Part shown: positions 44,590 to 56,159 of the stretch, in pieces
Position numbering within the stretch: the stretch's first letter is position 1
How the letters are laid out: every line of letters starts with the position of its first letter
Assembly (NCBI GenBank): GCA_905147135.1
Contig: LR990056.1
Location: 10,302,001-10,366,000 of the forward strand
DNA length: 64,000 bases
Direction of reading: 5' to 3'
Source of the DNA: Blastobasis lacticolella
Taxonomy: Eukaryota; Arthropoda; Insecta; Lepidoptera; Blastobasidae
The notes under the pieces: generated by a model
Databases searched by the model: none
What the model saw: only the letters and a program-made list of their open reading frames with translations
What the model was told of the DNA's origin: nothing
Made by a program: the position numbers and the translations under genes

Positions 44590-45115
44590 TCCTTATTTCG
44601 ATTTTCATCTCTATTTTCATTACTAAACTCACAAACCTAATGGTGGGTATCAGCACAATGCCTTGCTGTATAAGTGTCGTAACTTAACCTAGTAGTTCGA
44701 TGTCAGAAACCTTCGACACGTAGGTATTCAAATATTACTCCAACTGCCTAACGGATTTTAATGAAGCGAGGCTACGAACGATTTCTATTAAATTGGCTTA
44801 CTTGCGAATAGAAAACAGTAGCGAAATTAGTCCATCTGTTTGGGAACTACGATGTCAAACTTTTATCATTTACAATAATTATCATCTTAACGTCTGCCGC
44901 TGTTTATACCAGAGTCCGTTTTCCTACTAGGTGTCCTCCAATTCGCCCTGTCTTCAGTTACATTTATTAAGTAGTTGCTTATTAGGGATTATATGTAAAT
45001 TAAAAACTAATAGAGCTTATTTATTTACAGATCGCAACGTTCGTGCAGGAAAATATGATTTAATATTTAGCAATATAAGTATTATAGGTTTTAAGACTTT
45101 CGTGGTTATTCACTA
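44590..45115. other. Intergenic stretch
   Basis: AT-rich. A 99-codon frame at 44931-45230 runs into the palindromic element below and lacks motifs; rejected as a gene. Confidence 0.4.
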
Positions 45116-45117
45116 CA

Positions 45118-45385
45118 CTTTCACTACACATATTATCGGGTTTGTTACCACGGTTAGTATTGTTTTTACCTCGATATTTCGACGCAGTTGCATGCGTCAT
45201 GGTCACGAGTTGACTGGTGCCGCTGTGTGAAGTCGCTCCTAAGGACAGACATATCGGTCCACCCTCTTTCGGATTCGACGATTACCCAGTCAACTCGTGA
45301 CCATGACGCATGCAACTGCGTCGAAATATCGAGGTAAAAACAATACTAACCGTGGTAACAAACCCGATAATATGTGTAGTGAAAG
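45118..45385. mobile_element. Foldback element with 98-bp inverted arms
   Basis: Arms 45118-45215 and 45288-45385 are inverse copies; the arm contains CCTCGATATTTCGACGCAGT and TGCATGCGTCATGGTCACGA. The 72-bp centre is unique. The CGATATTTCGACGCAGTT motif also occurs in Penelope-like elements of insects, as far as I recall, so an origin from such an element is possible. Confidence 0.85.
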
Positions 45386-45589
45386 AATATAAGTATTTAC
45401 AATAAATTGGTTTATTTAAAATTTGCTTGAATATTTATTTCTCACATAGAGCAAGTTACACAGCAAGATATTACTTCATATTATTTTTTTATGTTATACG
45501 CAAGACAAACGTGATGGAAAGTGGTCACGCGTAGTTTCAAGATGTATATGAAATGAAAGAGTGTTATAAAGTAGAGGCACAGTGTTCAA

Positions 45590-45705
45590 AATTTATAAGC
45601 TTGAGCACATCTTTCGCCGACACGGTGTAGTGCAGACGAGACAGGTAGAGTACCGTCGTTGCCTGTGGTTGGGCCCGATTTCTGCAGTGCCGCACTGATC
45701 TGCGT
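45590..45705 (-). pseudogene. LINE ORF1 fragment (same family as 60598-61711)
   Basis: One minus-strand frame reads LYLSRLHYTVSAKDVLKL, matching LYLSRLHYTVTAKDVEEH in the ORF at 60767-61680. Confidence 0.65.
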
Positions 45706-45794
45706 ACTGTAGTACACGTGTACTGTTCTATCTTTGGGCCTCTTTACCGAAATTGGGAAAAGCCTAACGGCCTAACGAGAGTACCACGTTTAGG

Positions 45795-45985
45795 TAGTTG
45801 TTCCACCGGTTAAGGCGCAAGACGTTCTCCAGAAGATACATGATGGTTTAGCAGGTGGACATCTAGGGGTAAAAAGAACACTGACCAAAGTTCGAGAAAG
45901 ATTTACTGGCTTCATTATCCGGAAGACGTGCAGATTTGGTTTTTGTTCCGCTGAGTTGGTACCTAAGTGGGTACGCTGCGGCTGG
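45795..45985 (+). pseudogene. Gypsy integrase zinc-binding fragment
   Basis: Reading from 45800: VLQKIHDGLAGGHLGVKRTL, then TKVRERF. This is the H-x4-GGHLG-x2-RTL block that starts Gypsy integrases; the C-x2-C part is lost after a break. It is a different lineage from 20737-21866. Confidence 0.6.
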
Positions 45986-46299
45986 GGCTGACTCCGCCCA
46001 GCTCTCCACAAGCATACCAGTATAAAGCTCCCTTGTCAATTACTTTATAAAGCCTGATACCTACATATTTATCTTTGCTAGAAAATCATATACTTTTTAT
46101 TTTAGTCAAAAAAAATAGGTACCTACAGTAGCAATCGAAAAACAATATCTAATGTTACCATTCCCTAAATCGACATGACTTACACGCTAAGACGCTACTA
46201 TTCTAGGTAAGCATTTATTATGAATTCAAATCGGTGACGAAGACAAATTGAAATATCTCACATGTTTATTATTTGATTGCAATAATAAAAATTGTTTTG

Positions 46300-46800
46300 T
46301 ATAGCCTAATAATGTTGCTTTATTATCTTAGTACATTATTTTGTAAAATCAAGTAATCAAGTAAAAGCCCGTACACCCGCAGCCATTACTTACAATTTTA
46401 TAAACGGCAAACTGACGTACCCACATTGTGCACGGGAGTTTGCCGCCAAGATTGGCTATGCAAGCCATCTTCGTGCGCATCAGCGCAGATCTGATTAGGG
46501 GCAGAAGAGGTCGCCATGGCCGAAACTTAGATTATTTTGTTCTAACTAAAGGTACCTGTTAAGTTGATAAAAATTACAATCGAATTTATTTTTTGCATAA
46601 GTTTTATATTAACAAAAATATATATCAAACTATAACTTTCACATAGTTGAATGGATAGACAATATTGTAGCACATTTTATTTTGCTTCATTTGATACCCC
46701 ACACATACTTCTAAATGCAATTAAGTCTGTTTTAAAGGCAAATTTCAAAACGCGGCGGCGGCATCTTGATGACGTTACAGCTGGAGAAACAAGCACTTTA
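46300..46800. repeat. Repeat unit flanking LINE copy 2, left
   Basis: Shares with 49480-49780 the stretches ATTTCAAAACGCGGCGGCG, TGATGACGT.ACA.CTGGAGAA, and a TTAGTACATTA block. It also contains a fragment reading [20 protein letters not shown] at 46415-46490, a C2H2-like motif known from LINE ORF2 ends. Confidence 0.5.
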
Positions 46801-46850
46801 TCAAATCAAATCAAATCAAATCAAAATTTATTTATTGATTAGGACATTAA

Positions 46851-47847
46851 CACCCGGTTTCTGAAACGCTTGTCAAATCATTGATTAGCTAACAGACTGT
46901 CACATTTAACAAGCTGTTAAATCACCGTGGGTTTCTGAAAGGCCAATCAATCTATTGTTAGCTAATCGACCATTAACAAGAGATCAATTTTTTCGTCTGG
47001 CTACCCCTGCTAAAATCAGTCACATTCATTCACTCATATATGTTTTGTTTCTGTCTAACGCATTGATTTGTCTCTGTCCCTAGCGGCCTTTTGATAGTGG
47101 CGGGATATTCAACTTTTAGATGAAACTGATAGCGATTGTATAGTTTTCGTGTAAAATCGAATATTATCAAAAAAAATATATACAGAGCGAGAAAAGAGAA
47201 ATTATAACAATATTTATGTTATAGGGTCACGGGTTCCAGTGAATCAGTAATCCTATAATTATCATCTTTACCAGGTCCTTGCCCCGCACCAGGTCCTAGT
47301 TCAGGTCCAGGCCCTGGACCCTGACATATCCGTGGTTCAGGTCCTGGTCCTGGTTCAGGTCCATGTCCAGGCCCCGAACCAGGTCCTGGTCCAGCTAATA
47401 TTTATGGTCTATGTGCTGGCACTGGTCTAGGTCCTGGTTCTGGTTCAAGCTCAAATTGTGATCAAGGTTGCAGTTTTGGTCATGATCCTGGACCAGAACC
47501 TGGACCCTAGACCTGAACTTTGCCTTGGACCAAAACTAGGACCTGGACCAGGGCCAGGACCAAGACCTAGACCAAGAAAATCGGATATAATTTCTTTTGA
47601 CAATCGGTTAATTGGTCGATTTTCGCTAATTAAAATAACAAGGCGATAAGATACAGTTAACATGAGAAAAAGCTTTCCGGAAACCCAAAATTACATTAAT
47701 CAGCCGTTAACTGGAGATTTGACAATCCGTTGACAAGCTGTTAACAAGCCGTCAATTGGCCCTTTCAGAAACCCAAACTGCATTTAATCAGAGTTTAACA
47801 AGCTGTTACGTGATTTTTGCGTTGACAAGCGTTTCAGAAACCGGGTG
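46851..47847 (+). mobile_element. Minisatellite-bearing TIR element, copy 4
   Basis: CACCCGGTTTCTGAAACGCT ends, TAA duplications at 46848-46850 and 47848-47850. The empty site is visible in LINE copy 1 (GACATTAAATATCTC at about 23380). It has the shortest minisatellite of the four copies (about 300 bp). Confidence 0.95.
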
Positions 47848-48659
47848 TAAATATCTCTTTCAATCGTCAAAAAGGAGGGGGGTAGGAAAGTAGGAAGGAA
47901 ACACACAGTGACACGCTGACCGCCCTATGTCTGTAGATAAACGTATCCCTCGCCAACCACAACCGAACCGGGCTCGACAATGCCAGACAGAGCCGGAACG
48001 CTATATTATATTATATACTCGTAGGTATGTCTAGTATAATTAAGAAAAACCACCTAAAACTACAGCAAGAGTAAGCCAGTCCACCAAGGCAGCACCCGTT
48101 CACGAGTATAACGCAGGGCCCAGCCATCGTCCAATTCAACCATATTTGAGGGAAAAGAGCGACCCGGCCCCCACGCCACCGCCAGACAGACTTTTAAGTG
48201 AGCGTGCATCACACATGCTGCATGTGATAGGTAGTTGCTCCCACCCTACTCTATCCTATCCCTACCCTATCGCTACCTTACCCCTACCCTATCCTACCAT
48301 TGCCTTAACCCTACCCTACCACTACCTTACCCCTACCCTACCACTATCTTACCCCGACCCTACCACTATCTTACCCCTACCCCACCCTATACTACCTTAC
48401 CGCTATCTTACTCCTACCCTACCCTACCCCTATTCTAACTACTACCCTACCCCTACCCTAGCGCAGACAGGAGACACCATGTGTGGGAGAGGAAGGAAAA
48501 TTAACGCCGCTTCCAAGGTGGTTCTCTGTGGGGGAAAGAAACGGCAAGAAACCCACAGAGCCTACGTTAATTCTTTTTTTTTTAAACATGTCTTATGTAC
48601 TAATACATTATTTGTCCTATATACTATCTTAAAAGTAAATACCTGTATAGAACAGCAGT

Positions 48660-49325
48660 TCAGTCCCATGGACTTTTGTCATTTACATATTCAGATATAC
48701 TATAATAACTTTTTTGACATAGTTTGTTTTTTATAGCGACTTTAAATTTATTCAATGGTAAATTCTGAATATCTGTTGGAACCTTATTATAAAAGCGTAC
48801 ACATTGACCCATAAATGATTTGTGGACTTTGGCTAGACGACAAGCACCAGCAACAAGCTTATCTTTATTTCTCGTATTAATATTATGAACATCACTATTC
48901 TTCTTAAATAAGTGTAAATTTTTATGAACATACATTAAATTATCATATATATATTGTGACGGCATTGTCATTATATCAATGTTCCTGAATTTATCTCTTA
49001 GTGAAGTTCTAGGTCTCAATTGATAAATCGCGCGAATAGCCCTTTTCTGCAATACAAATACATTATGCCAGTCGGCAGCGTGTCCCCACAGCAGTATGCC
49101 ATAGGCCATAATACTGTGGAAATAACTAAAGTAAACTAATCTTGCTGTAGCCTCGTCAGAAATACTCCGTATTTTCTTTACAGCATATGCTGCAGAACTT
49201 AGCCTTTTCGCCAATTTATCAATGTGAGGACCCCATTGCAATTTATGATCCAGGGTAAAGCCTAAAAATACTGTAGAATCAACAAAATTCAAATTTTCGC
49301 CTTTTATTTGTACATTAGTGGGCAT
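48660..49325 (-). pseudogene. LINE reverse transcriptase C-terminal fragment
   Basis: 221 codons matching 24314-24870: MPTNVQIKGENLNF at the truncated 5' end, FLGFTLDHKLQWGPHIDKLA, AYGILLWG, and HNINTRNKDKLVAGACRLAK. The active site is missing. This copy preserves the ORF2 end (QNLPLNKFKVAIKNK). Confidence 0.85.
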
Positions 49326-49329
49326 TTAG

Positions 49330-50090
49330 AGAAGAGAAGCTGTTAATATGTTTATTTTACACGCAAATTACAAATCACAAATCACGCAAATTAAAACAAT
49401 CGTGTGGCGTATCCAATGGTGCCCGTTGCTAGGGAAAAATTACAATATCTCGCTTTTTTATTAACCTATTGAGATTATAAAAATAGTTTTGTATAGCTTA
49501 TTAAGGTGCCTTTTTTTTCTTAGTACATTACTAGCTAACTTGTTAAAAAATAAAAACGGATTTATTTTTTGTAAATTTTTTAATATATTCTGGAATATCT
49601 CTGAAACCATCATATTTACACGATTGTGTGTAAAGATAATATTGTAGTACTTTTTATTTTGCGTTGTTTGATACTCCACACATCATTCCAAGTGCAACAC
49701 ATTTGTTTTTAAATGCAAATTTCAAAACGCGGCGGCGACGGTGTTGATGACGTCACAACTGGAGAACCAAACACTGTAGAGATTGTTTCCCGGCTGTTTT
49801 TTCTTTAGAAAAAACATACTAAAAGTTGGTGCTGGTTTCCGGAAGTGAACTATCCGGGCCATATTTGAAGCTAAGGGAGGGTCTAATAGTATAGTAGGTA
49901 CCTACTTATTATTAACACGATCAATTTCGCATTAATGAGCGTCAATCTATATATTATAGGCACAGGGTAAGCAATAAATGGGTCAATGAGGAGGTGGAAC
50001 TTAAGAGATAGCGTAGTTTGGTCATAGAAACTATGAGGCCAATTTTTGTAATATGTTATCACTCTCATACAAAGGAGGTACGGACAACCC
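49330..50090. repeat. Repeat unit flanking LINE copy 2, right, and AT-rich DNA
   Basis: 49480-49780 is homologous to 46300-46800. The remainder has no recognisable feature. Confidence 0.45.
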
Positions 50091-50097
50091 AGACTAT

Positions 50098-50215
50098 ATG
50101 GCCAATTACGTTGAGTGATATATCATTGGAAAGTATTTTACATTTTCTACAACTTTTACTATTATGAAAAAATATACGGTCAATTAAAGAAAACTTCGAT
50201 TTGTACCGGAAAATA
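50098..50215. repeat. Repeated flank of the hAT-like element, left
   Basis: Shares CATTGGAAAG, ATTTTACAT, TTCTACAACTTTTACT and CAATTAAAG with 51865-51965 in direct order. Confidence 0.6.
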
Positions 50216-50231
50216 TAGCCTATGTGACCAA

Positions 50232-51853
50232 TAGGGTAGCCACCCGTACTATAATGTATAGTATCGTACTATACTTTAAACAGTTGTACCATATATAATA
50301 GAGAAATACTACGAAAAATACGAAATACGAATAGTACGAAAAATATTATATATGTCGTAAAGGGTCATGAGCCTAGTCATCATTTGGCTAAGAAACGCAA
50401 CGTCAATCGAAGCGCCACCTTGCAGATAGCTGGAAATACTGTGAAGACGTCATATTCGGCGCGCGGTCGCAACGAACACTTCCCATTCGACCATCGACGA
50501 GTGAAGACGTGTAACTAGCTGCTCATCCATTGAAGAAAGAAGTAGTATTTATTTATTGCCTTACATCACATAGCCGTACTCCATTAAGGAGAGTGTGAGT
50601 ACAGAAGGGACTACCAAATTATAATTTGTACAAGGGCGCACGTGAATAGATTCCCTGGCGCACCTTGCGTTTCGGCCTCGCGGGCTGGCCATGGGTGGTG
50701 GCGGGTCTTCCAGTGACCCACGGGTTCGGTAGCCCCATCTGTTACTTAAAATTATCCTACAGTCATCCTATGTTTTCATTGTTTGCTATTTTTATTGTAA
50801 TATTGCTATATTATCTCAATTTTCACGAAACTATCCAGAAAATGCCTTCTGATGGATCTAGATAGATAGAGTCTGCTCTAATCTACGACATATATATAGG
50901 TAATATATATTTTTATCCATAATACAACTGTCGAGCTTTTTAGCATGGCGATTTTTAGAACGAAATATTCATCGTCACGCCTTCTTCACGTAGGGGTAGG
51001 AAGAGATCACATTGTTTCACTTGCTGCAGTCCTAAGGCTCTCGTTTATTCCACATTCATAAACCTTACCATACATAATAAGACTATATAGTAAGACCGCT
51101 ATGTCCGAATCACTTATTAAAGAAAAATATTTAAATCTCTATATCGCAAGTTTTTAAACGTCATAAAACGTTATTCATACAAGTCATAACAAACAATTTG
51201 ATTTCTATCAGGGGGCCGATTCTCGCGCATTGCGACATATCTAGAATTCGACAATCTCTATCTACAAATCTCTATTAAAAATGTCACTGAAGTTTGTTTA
51301 TTTTCGTGAGTTATGAAAAATATTATTAAATAATTAGGAAGGAAGTGCGGGAGATAATTTACAGCATGATTAATAATTTAGACAAACTAAAAGTACAAGT
51401 ACAAGCTAATAGTGACCAAATAACTGAATGTTTACAAGAAGGACTGCCAAGGACAGTATATCCCCAGATTATTAACATATTCGCATTTTATAATGTTTAC
51501 TACTGTCAGTCAATATCTATCCTATCGTGGTTCTATTATAGGTGCGTCTCGATCTTCCCCTTCCAATGCTTATATACACTCCTGCCACATAAATCTTTAT
51601 CTATCAGGTAGAATACTTCAGTATGAATCTCAATCTTAGCGATTCATAAATACATATTTCAAAAATGATAGTAGATTGTTTGCCAAAGCCAAAAGTTTCT
51701 AAAAAAGTTTATGGAAATATTAATAAGTAAGTACCTAATAAATAGAAATAAATGTGTACTATATTTTTAACTAAATTTCCAAAATGTACTAAATATTTTT
51801 GCTATTAAAGAAGAAAAATGCAATTTTTCCACAAAAAAAAGGTGGCAACCCTA
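50232..51853. mobile_element. Putative hAT-like element
   Basis: Left end TAGGGTAGCCACC and right end, reversed, TAGGGTTGCCACC; flanks GTGACCAA and ATGACCAA agree at 7 of 8 bases. The same TAGGGTTGCCAAC termini appear near 55373 and 56490. A small frame at 51342-51480 (REIIYSMINNLDKLKVQVQA) may be an element-encoded helical piece; no transposase is recognised. The flanks belong to a repeat, so the target duplication is not certain. Confidence 0.45.
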
Positions 51854-51859
51854 ATGACC

Positions 51860-52155
51860 AATTGAGCTATATGTCATTGGAAAGAATTTTACATGTTCTA
51901 CAACTTTTACTTTAGCGATAACTCTCGAATCACTGTGAGAAAAAAGTTATGGACAATTAAAGTACCTAAACATCATTTTGTATTATTATGACCAATTGTA
52001 TTGACCATAATCTTTTTTCGCACGATTTGAGAATTGCCGCCATAGTAAAAGTTGTAGTTCGGCCTCGCTCGACCTTCGCGTGGTTCCAACGGTGGAACAA
52101 CGTACCTACGCTAATTAACATTTCTAGGCTAATACAATTTCGGATTTAGAAATAA
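51860..52155. other. Repeat flank and AT-rich DNA
   Basis: 51865-51965 repeats the left flank of the hAT-like element. Nothing else is recognised. Confidence 0.4.
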
Positions 52156-52159
52156 TATT

Positions 52160-52582
52160 GAGCAGTTTTCCAATAGGTATCTAACGCATTCCTAACCAAT
52201 CACTAGATGGCGCCACGACAATTTTGGTAATTGATAATCGCTTGAAATTGGTTCTTAGGAAACAGGATATAAATAACACTGGGTACGTTGTATTGGATAA
52301 TATTGTGTTTGTCAATAGTTTTCAACCATTTTAGTGGTTGTAATAATAATGGAACATAGTGCCTATTCATAAAAATATGTCTTTGTTCATTTCGGATAAC
52401 CTTTAACAGTTATATTTATATTAATAAACATTATAATTTTAAGTTTAGTATTAGTTGGCTGCATGAAATCAGTGCCACCAATGATGGTAAGAACAGATTA
52501 TAAAAAGATTACTAAAATTGTAAGAACGCCATCTATTGATGCTTTTTGAAACCAACTATCAATACCTACTGGAAAACTCCTC
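52160..52582 (+). mobile_element. MITE family 'GAGCAGTTTTCC', copy 1
   Basis: Left end GAGCAGTTTTCCAATAGGTA and right end TACCTACTGGAAAACTCCTC pair as inverted repeats, with AGATGGCG just inside each end. The interior includes GGGTACGTTGTATTGGATAA and a TATAAATAACACTGGG stretch. Family members are at 55685-56097, 59386-59797 and 59798-60134. Confidence 0.8.
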
Positions 52583-52589
52583 CATGAGG

Positions 52590-53695
52590 AGTTCGTTTGC
52601 GCTTATTACGTAGCGTGCGTGACATAAGCTTCGGGAAATACCCTTTATAACAACCTTCCCGTGTATTGTTGCTCACTTCACTTCACTTAAGAGCTGTTCT
52701 CGAGTCAATGCGTTGATATTGTATTCTTAATTATGCCCGTAGCGTCCAAACCCACTTGAAAATATCAAATTCCTCTTTGAAACTGTAAATAGAAATACTT
52801 AGTTATTCCTATCTCTCGATTGACGGCTAGTCCCGTCTGTGATTCTCCGTTCTATGGTTTTCATCATCAAAAATATCAATGACTGGAAACAAGAACATCG
52901 CTCTACTTTGTACTAGGTACTCTTGACGCTTTCGATGCTAGATAAAGCGTCAAGCCCTTTTTGCGTTGCATAGATCCATTCTACCTGTCATATAATGTAT
53001 TTGTTTTTGATCCGAGCTCAAAATAAACGCCCATTTTGACACATTTTGTCGGAGAATCGATGTATTTTTTCATTTTATTTTAATATACCCAAATGTTAAA
53101 GGTTTATAAATTACTTACCTACTTAATGTAAACAATATTTTAGCATAGGCTAGCAGCTAGCTGCTGAATATCCTATTCAATGAAAATAGTGGCTAGGTAG
53201 GTAGGTACCTACCGTGAAATTTGTACCTACGTTAATTTTAATTATTTATCTTTTTTGTATCGTCTAACAATATCTAGCCCTTCCAGCTGTAGAGCGCTCA
53301 AACGGGCTAGGTATAGTGCGACAAAGATCATATGTGTAATAAGCGCATTAAGCGTACTCCACATGTTCGTCATTCCGCGGGATCACGAGAATGAAGAGGG
53401 AGTATTCGCCTATATTCGTGTAGTCCCGTGCATGTCTCGCCTATTTCATAGACTATGCTTTGTCTAATATATAATGATAATTTTGACAACTAATTATTCT
53501 TGATGCCTGGCGCACGCCTATAAAGTTTCGTGTTTTCTTTCGGTAAAATGTACTACGGATAATATCGTACTTCATGGACAGGTACCGCCCCTTTAGTGAA
53601 GTGCCAAGAATAACGAATAACAAAAGACAATCGAAAATCGGTATTCAAAAAAAATAATCGAACATTAAAAATAACATTTAGGTAATTGTATTATT
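52590..53695. other. Intergenic stretch, no gene recognised
   Basis: Mixed AT-rich sequence with small GTAGGTAGGTACCTACC palindromic motifs near 53197. A 70-codon frame at 53255-53467 lacks motifs. Confidence 0.4.
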
Positions 53696-53696
53696 T

Positions 53697-53861
53697 TTAG
53701 ATTCTCCAGCGTGCTATTGCGGTGCCCCTGTGCAGTCCATTCATCATGTCATCCACGAATGTCCAAAGCGGAAATACACTGGAGACTCTTTGGACTTGTT
53801 CTCTCCTGATGAAAACGCAGCCCAATGGGTGAAGAATTTAGACATTTACTTGTACTTTTAG
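53697..53861 (+). pseudogene. LINE ORF2 C-terminal zinc motif fragment
   Basis: Reads CYCGAPVQSIHHVIHECPKR and ends WVKNLDIYLYF before a TAG. A C-x-C...H-H-x3-H-x-C pattern close to the stop is typical of Jockey/R1-type LINE ORF2 ends. Confidence 0.6.
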
Positions 53862-53894
53862 TGTTCATTAATTACCTAGGTTATAATTAGCGAC

Positions 53895-53955
53895 TCGGCC
53901 ATTAATGCCATTAATGGCCATTAAGGCCATTAAAGGCCATTAATTAATGCCATAC
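53895..53955. repeat. Low-complexity GGCCATTAA array
   Basis: Six variants of the self-complementary unit GGCCATTAA or GCCATTAAT in direct order. Confidence 0.85.
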
Positions 53956-53984
53956 GATAAATAAATAATTTTTAGTAACTAAAC

Positions 53985-54715
53985 TCTCATTCCTTGTTTG
54001 GATTTCACCCTGAGACCTTTTACAACAACGATTTCGACTCGCGCGTATTGTACGGAATAGACTGACTGACCGAATAAAAATACGCACGTGTCGAAATCGT
54101 CGTTGTGGAAGGGTTTTTAATGTCGTATTAATTAATTATTAATTGAAAAGAAAATAGATAGTTTATTTTGTAAAATACATACAGCATAACCACGCAACTA
54201 TCGATTTCTACTTCTATGAGAATGATAATCGATAATCCAATAGATTCAATAACGATTTTACACCACCCCATCCCTACTGTGAATTGTCAAAATTATCATC
54301 CTATATTTGACAAAGTATAAGTAAAACCGGTATTCAAATAAAATAATCGAACATTTAGATAATTTAATTATATTTTGCAACTATAACTCTTATTCCTTGT
54401 TTGGATTTCACCCTAAGAGACCTTTTACAAAAACGATTTCGATTCGCGCGTATTCTATGGAATAGGTTGACTGACTGAATAAAAATACGCACGTGTCGAA
54501 ATCGTCGTTGTGGAAGGGTTTTTAATGTCGTATTAATAAAATATTAATTCAAAAGAAAATAAATAGTTTATTTTGTATAACACGTACTGAATAACCAAGC
54601 AACTTTCGATTCCAAGTTCTATGAGAATGATAATCGATAATCGAATAGATTAATTAACGATTTTACACTACCCCATCCCTACTGTGATTTGTCAAAATTA
54701 TCATCCTATATACGC
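53985..54715. repeat. Two-copy direct duplication of about 320 bp
   Basis: 53985-54300 recurs at 54388-54712: TTCCTTGTTTGGATTTCACC, TACGCACGTGTCGAAATCGT and GAATGATAATCGATAATC are shared, with substitutions. The ACGATTTCGACTCGCGCG and CACGTGTCGAAATCGTCGTT blocks form an internal inverted repeat in each copy. The AAAACCGGTATTCAA linker also occurs at about 53636. Confidence 0.8.
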
Positions 54716-55003
54716 CGATAGTTTCGGAAAACATGTGGAGTACGCTTTAGGTAAACGAAGTGAAGTTAGATAATAACGAAACATTCATCCTTTCCTTATC
54801 TGCTATTTTTCTGTCGTCGAATATTGTTTAGTTAGTTTGTGGTCGAGTCGAATAATCGTATTTGACTTTGGATAGATAAAATAGATTAAAATGTGTGTTT
54901 GATAACGTGTAGGTTACCAAAGAATATCCTCTTTGTTATAATTAATTGTGGATTTAACTGATTCGAACCCAGACTTACGACGCCTGTGTATATTTTTATA
55001 ATA

Positions 55004-55038
55004 ATGGGAGCGGATCAGTCTACCTCAAGAACTGTAAG
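55004..55038 (+). CDS. First coding exon of a coiled-coil gene (Met-Gly start)
   Basis: ATG at 55004 opens MGADQSTSRTVR, followed by a GTAAGT donor after two bases of the last codon. Gly at position 2 and Ser at position 6 fit an N-myristoylation signal. A similar MGxxQSxxRTV start is found in MIC19/CHCHD3-like mitochondrial proteins of insects, as I recall, but 11 codons cannot settle this. The phase fits exon A directly (60385 or 62412), which begins with a single base, so this is the best candidate for the gene's 5' end. Upstream DNA is AT-rich with no clear promoter motif. Confidence 0.5.
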
Positions 55039-55684
55039 GTAAGTCTAATTATTATTTATAGGTAATCGGTAGTAGGTACATAACATTGTCGTCTTTAGTG
55101 AACAAAGAAAAGTAAAAGAACTCCGAACAAAGGTAGGTACATCGCGCGGCTTGTATGTATGATCTGTTTAAACTGACTTGTCTTATTTGGTAAACAAACA
55201 ATGCCCAAAATCACGACTTGCCTTATCAATCACGCTACGTATATTGTGTATAGATGTCGAGAATTATACAGGAAACACATAGAATGTGAATTTCCACGAA
55301 TACTGCTGCACATTATCCATTTAAATACATAATTTCCTTAACCAAATAAGACATTGGAAAGGTTATAGGGTTGCCAACCCTGCTATATATAATATAGTAT
55401 TCTACTTTTTGACGTGTCCGCCTATTGTTTGAAAATATAAATATAGTAGGCGAAACTACTATATTTTATCAGCTAAGTATCTTATCAGTATCACTTACCG
55501 TAAAACGGAATGCATCTTGAATTTTAATTTTAGCAACTCAGAAATAACTCAATTTAACACCATTCTGGACCAGTTACCTACGAGTACATGATACTACTAT
55601 ATACTAGATGCTACGTCTGCTGATACTCTCGTAAAAACTGAGTTAATGGGTGTTTATAATTTAAAATTCGATTGTATCAATAAT

Positions 55685-56097
55685 GAGGAGTTTTTCAGTA
55701 GGTATTGTCGGTTGGTTTCAAAAAGCATCAATAGATGGCGCTCTTACAATTTTGGTAAACGTTTTTTAATCTGTATGATGGTGGCAGTGATTTCATGCAG
55801 TCAACTAATACTAAACTTCAAAATAAAGTGTTTATTAATATAAACATAACTGTTAAAGGTTGAACGAAATGTAAAAAGAAATATTGATAGAAGTTGGCAC
55901 TATGTTCCATTATTATTACAACCTCTAAAATGGTTGAAAACTATTGACAAATACAATATTATCCAATACAACGTACCCAGTGTTTATATCCTGTTTGCTA
56001 AGAACCTATTTCAAGCGATTATCACTTACCAAAATTGTCGGAGCGCCATCTAGTGAGTGGTTAGGAATGCTTTAGATACCTATCGGAAAACTGCTCA
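55685..56097 (-). mobile_element. MITE family 'GAGCAGTTTTCC', copy 2
   Basis: Inverse of copy 1: starts GAGGAGTTTTTCAGTAGGTA and ends TACCTATCGGAAAACTGCTC. The interior matches copy 1. Confidence 0.8.
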
Positions 56098-56159
56098 TTA
56101 TAACATAGCCTTTAACATTTCTTAGGTGATCAGTAATCTTAGGAAACGCTTTATAATTA

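Larger units (their letters stand above)
46800..49325 (-). mobile_element. Jockey/CR1-type LINE, copy 2, 5'-truncated
   Basis: Tail of TTTGA units at 46800-46827, 3' UTR with the CT-rich minisatellite (48245-48460), and RT C-terminal region ending at 49325. It is nearly identical to 23346-24870, except that it is cut shorter at the 5' end and lacks the Harbinger-like insertion. A TIR element is inserted in the tail at 46851-47847. Confidence 0.9.
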
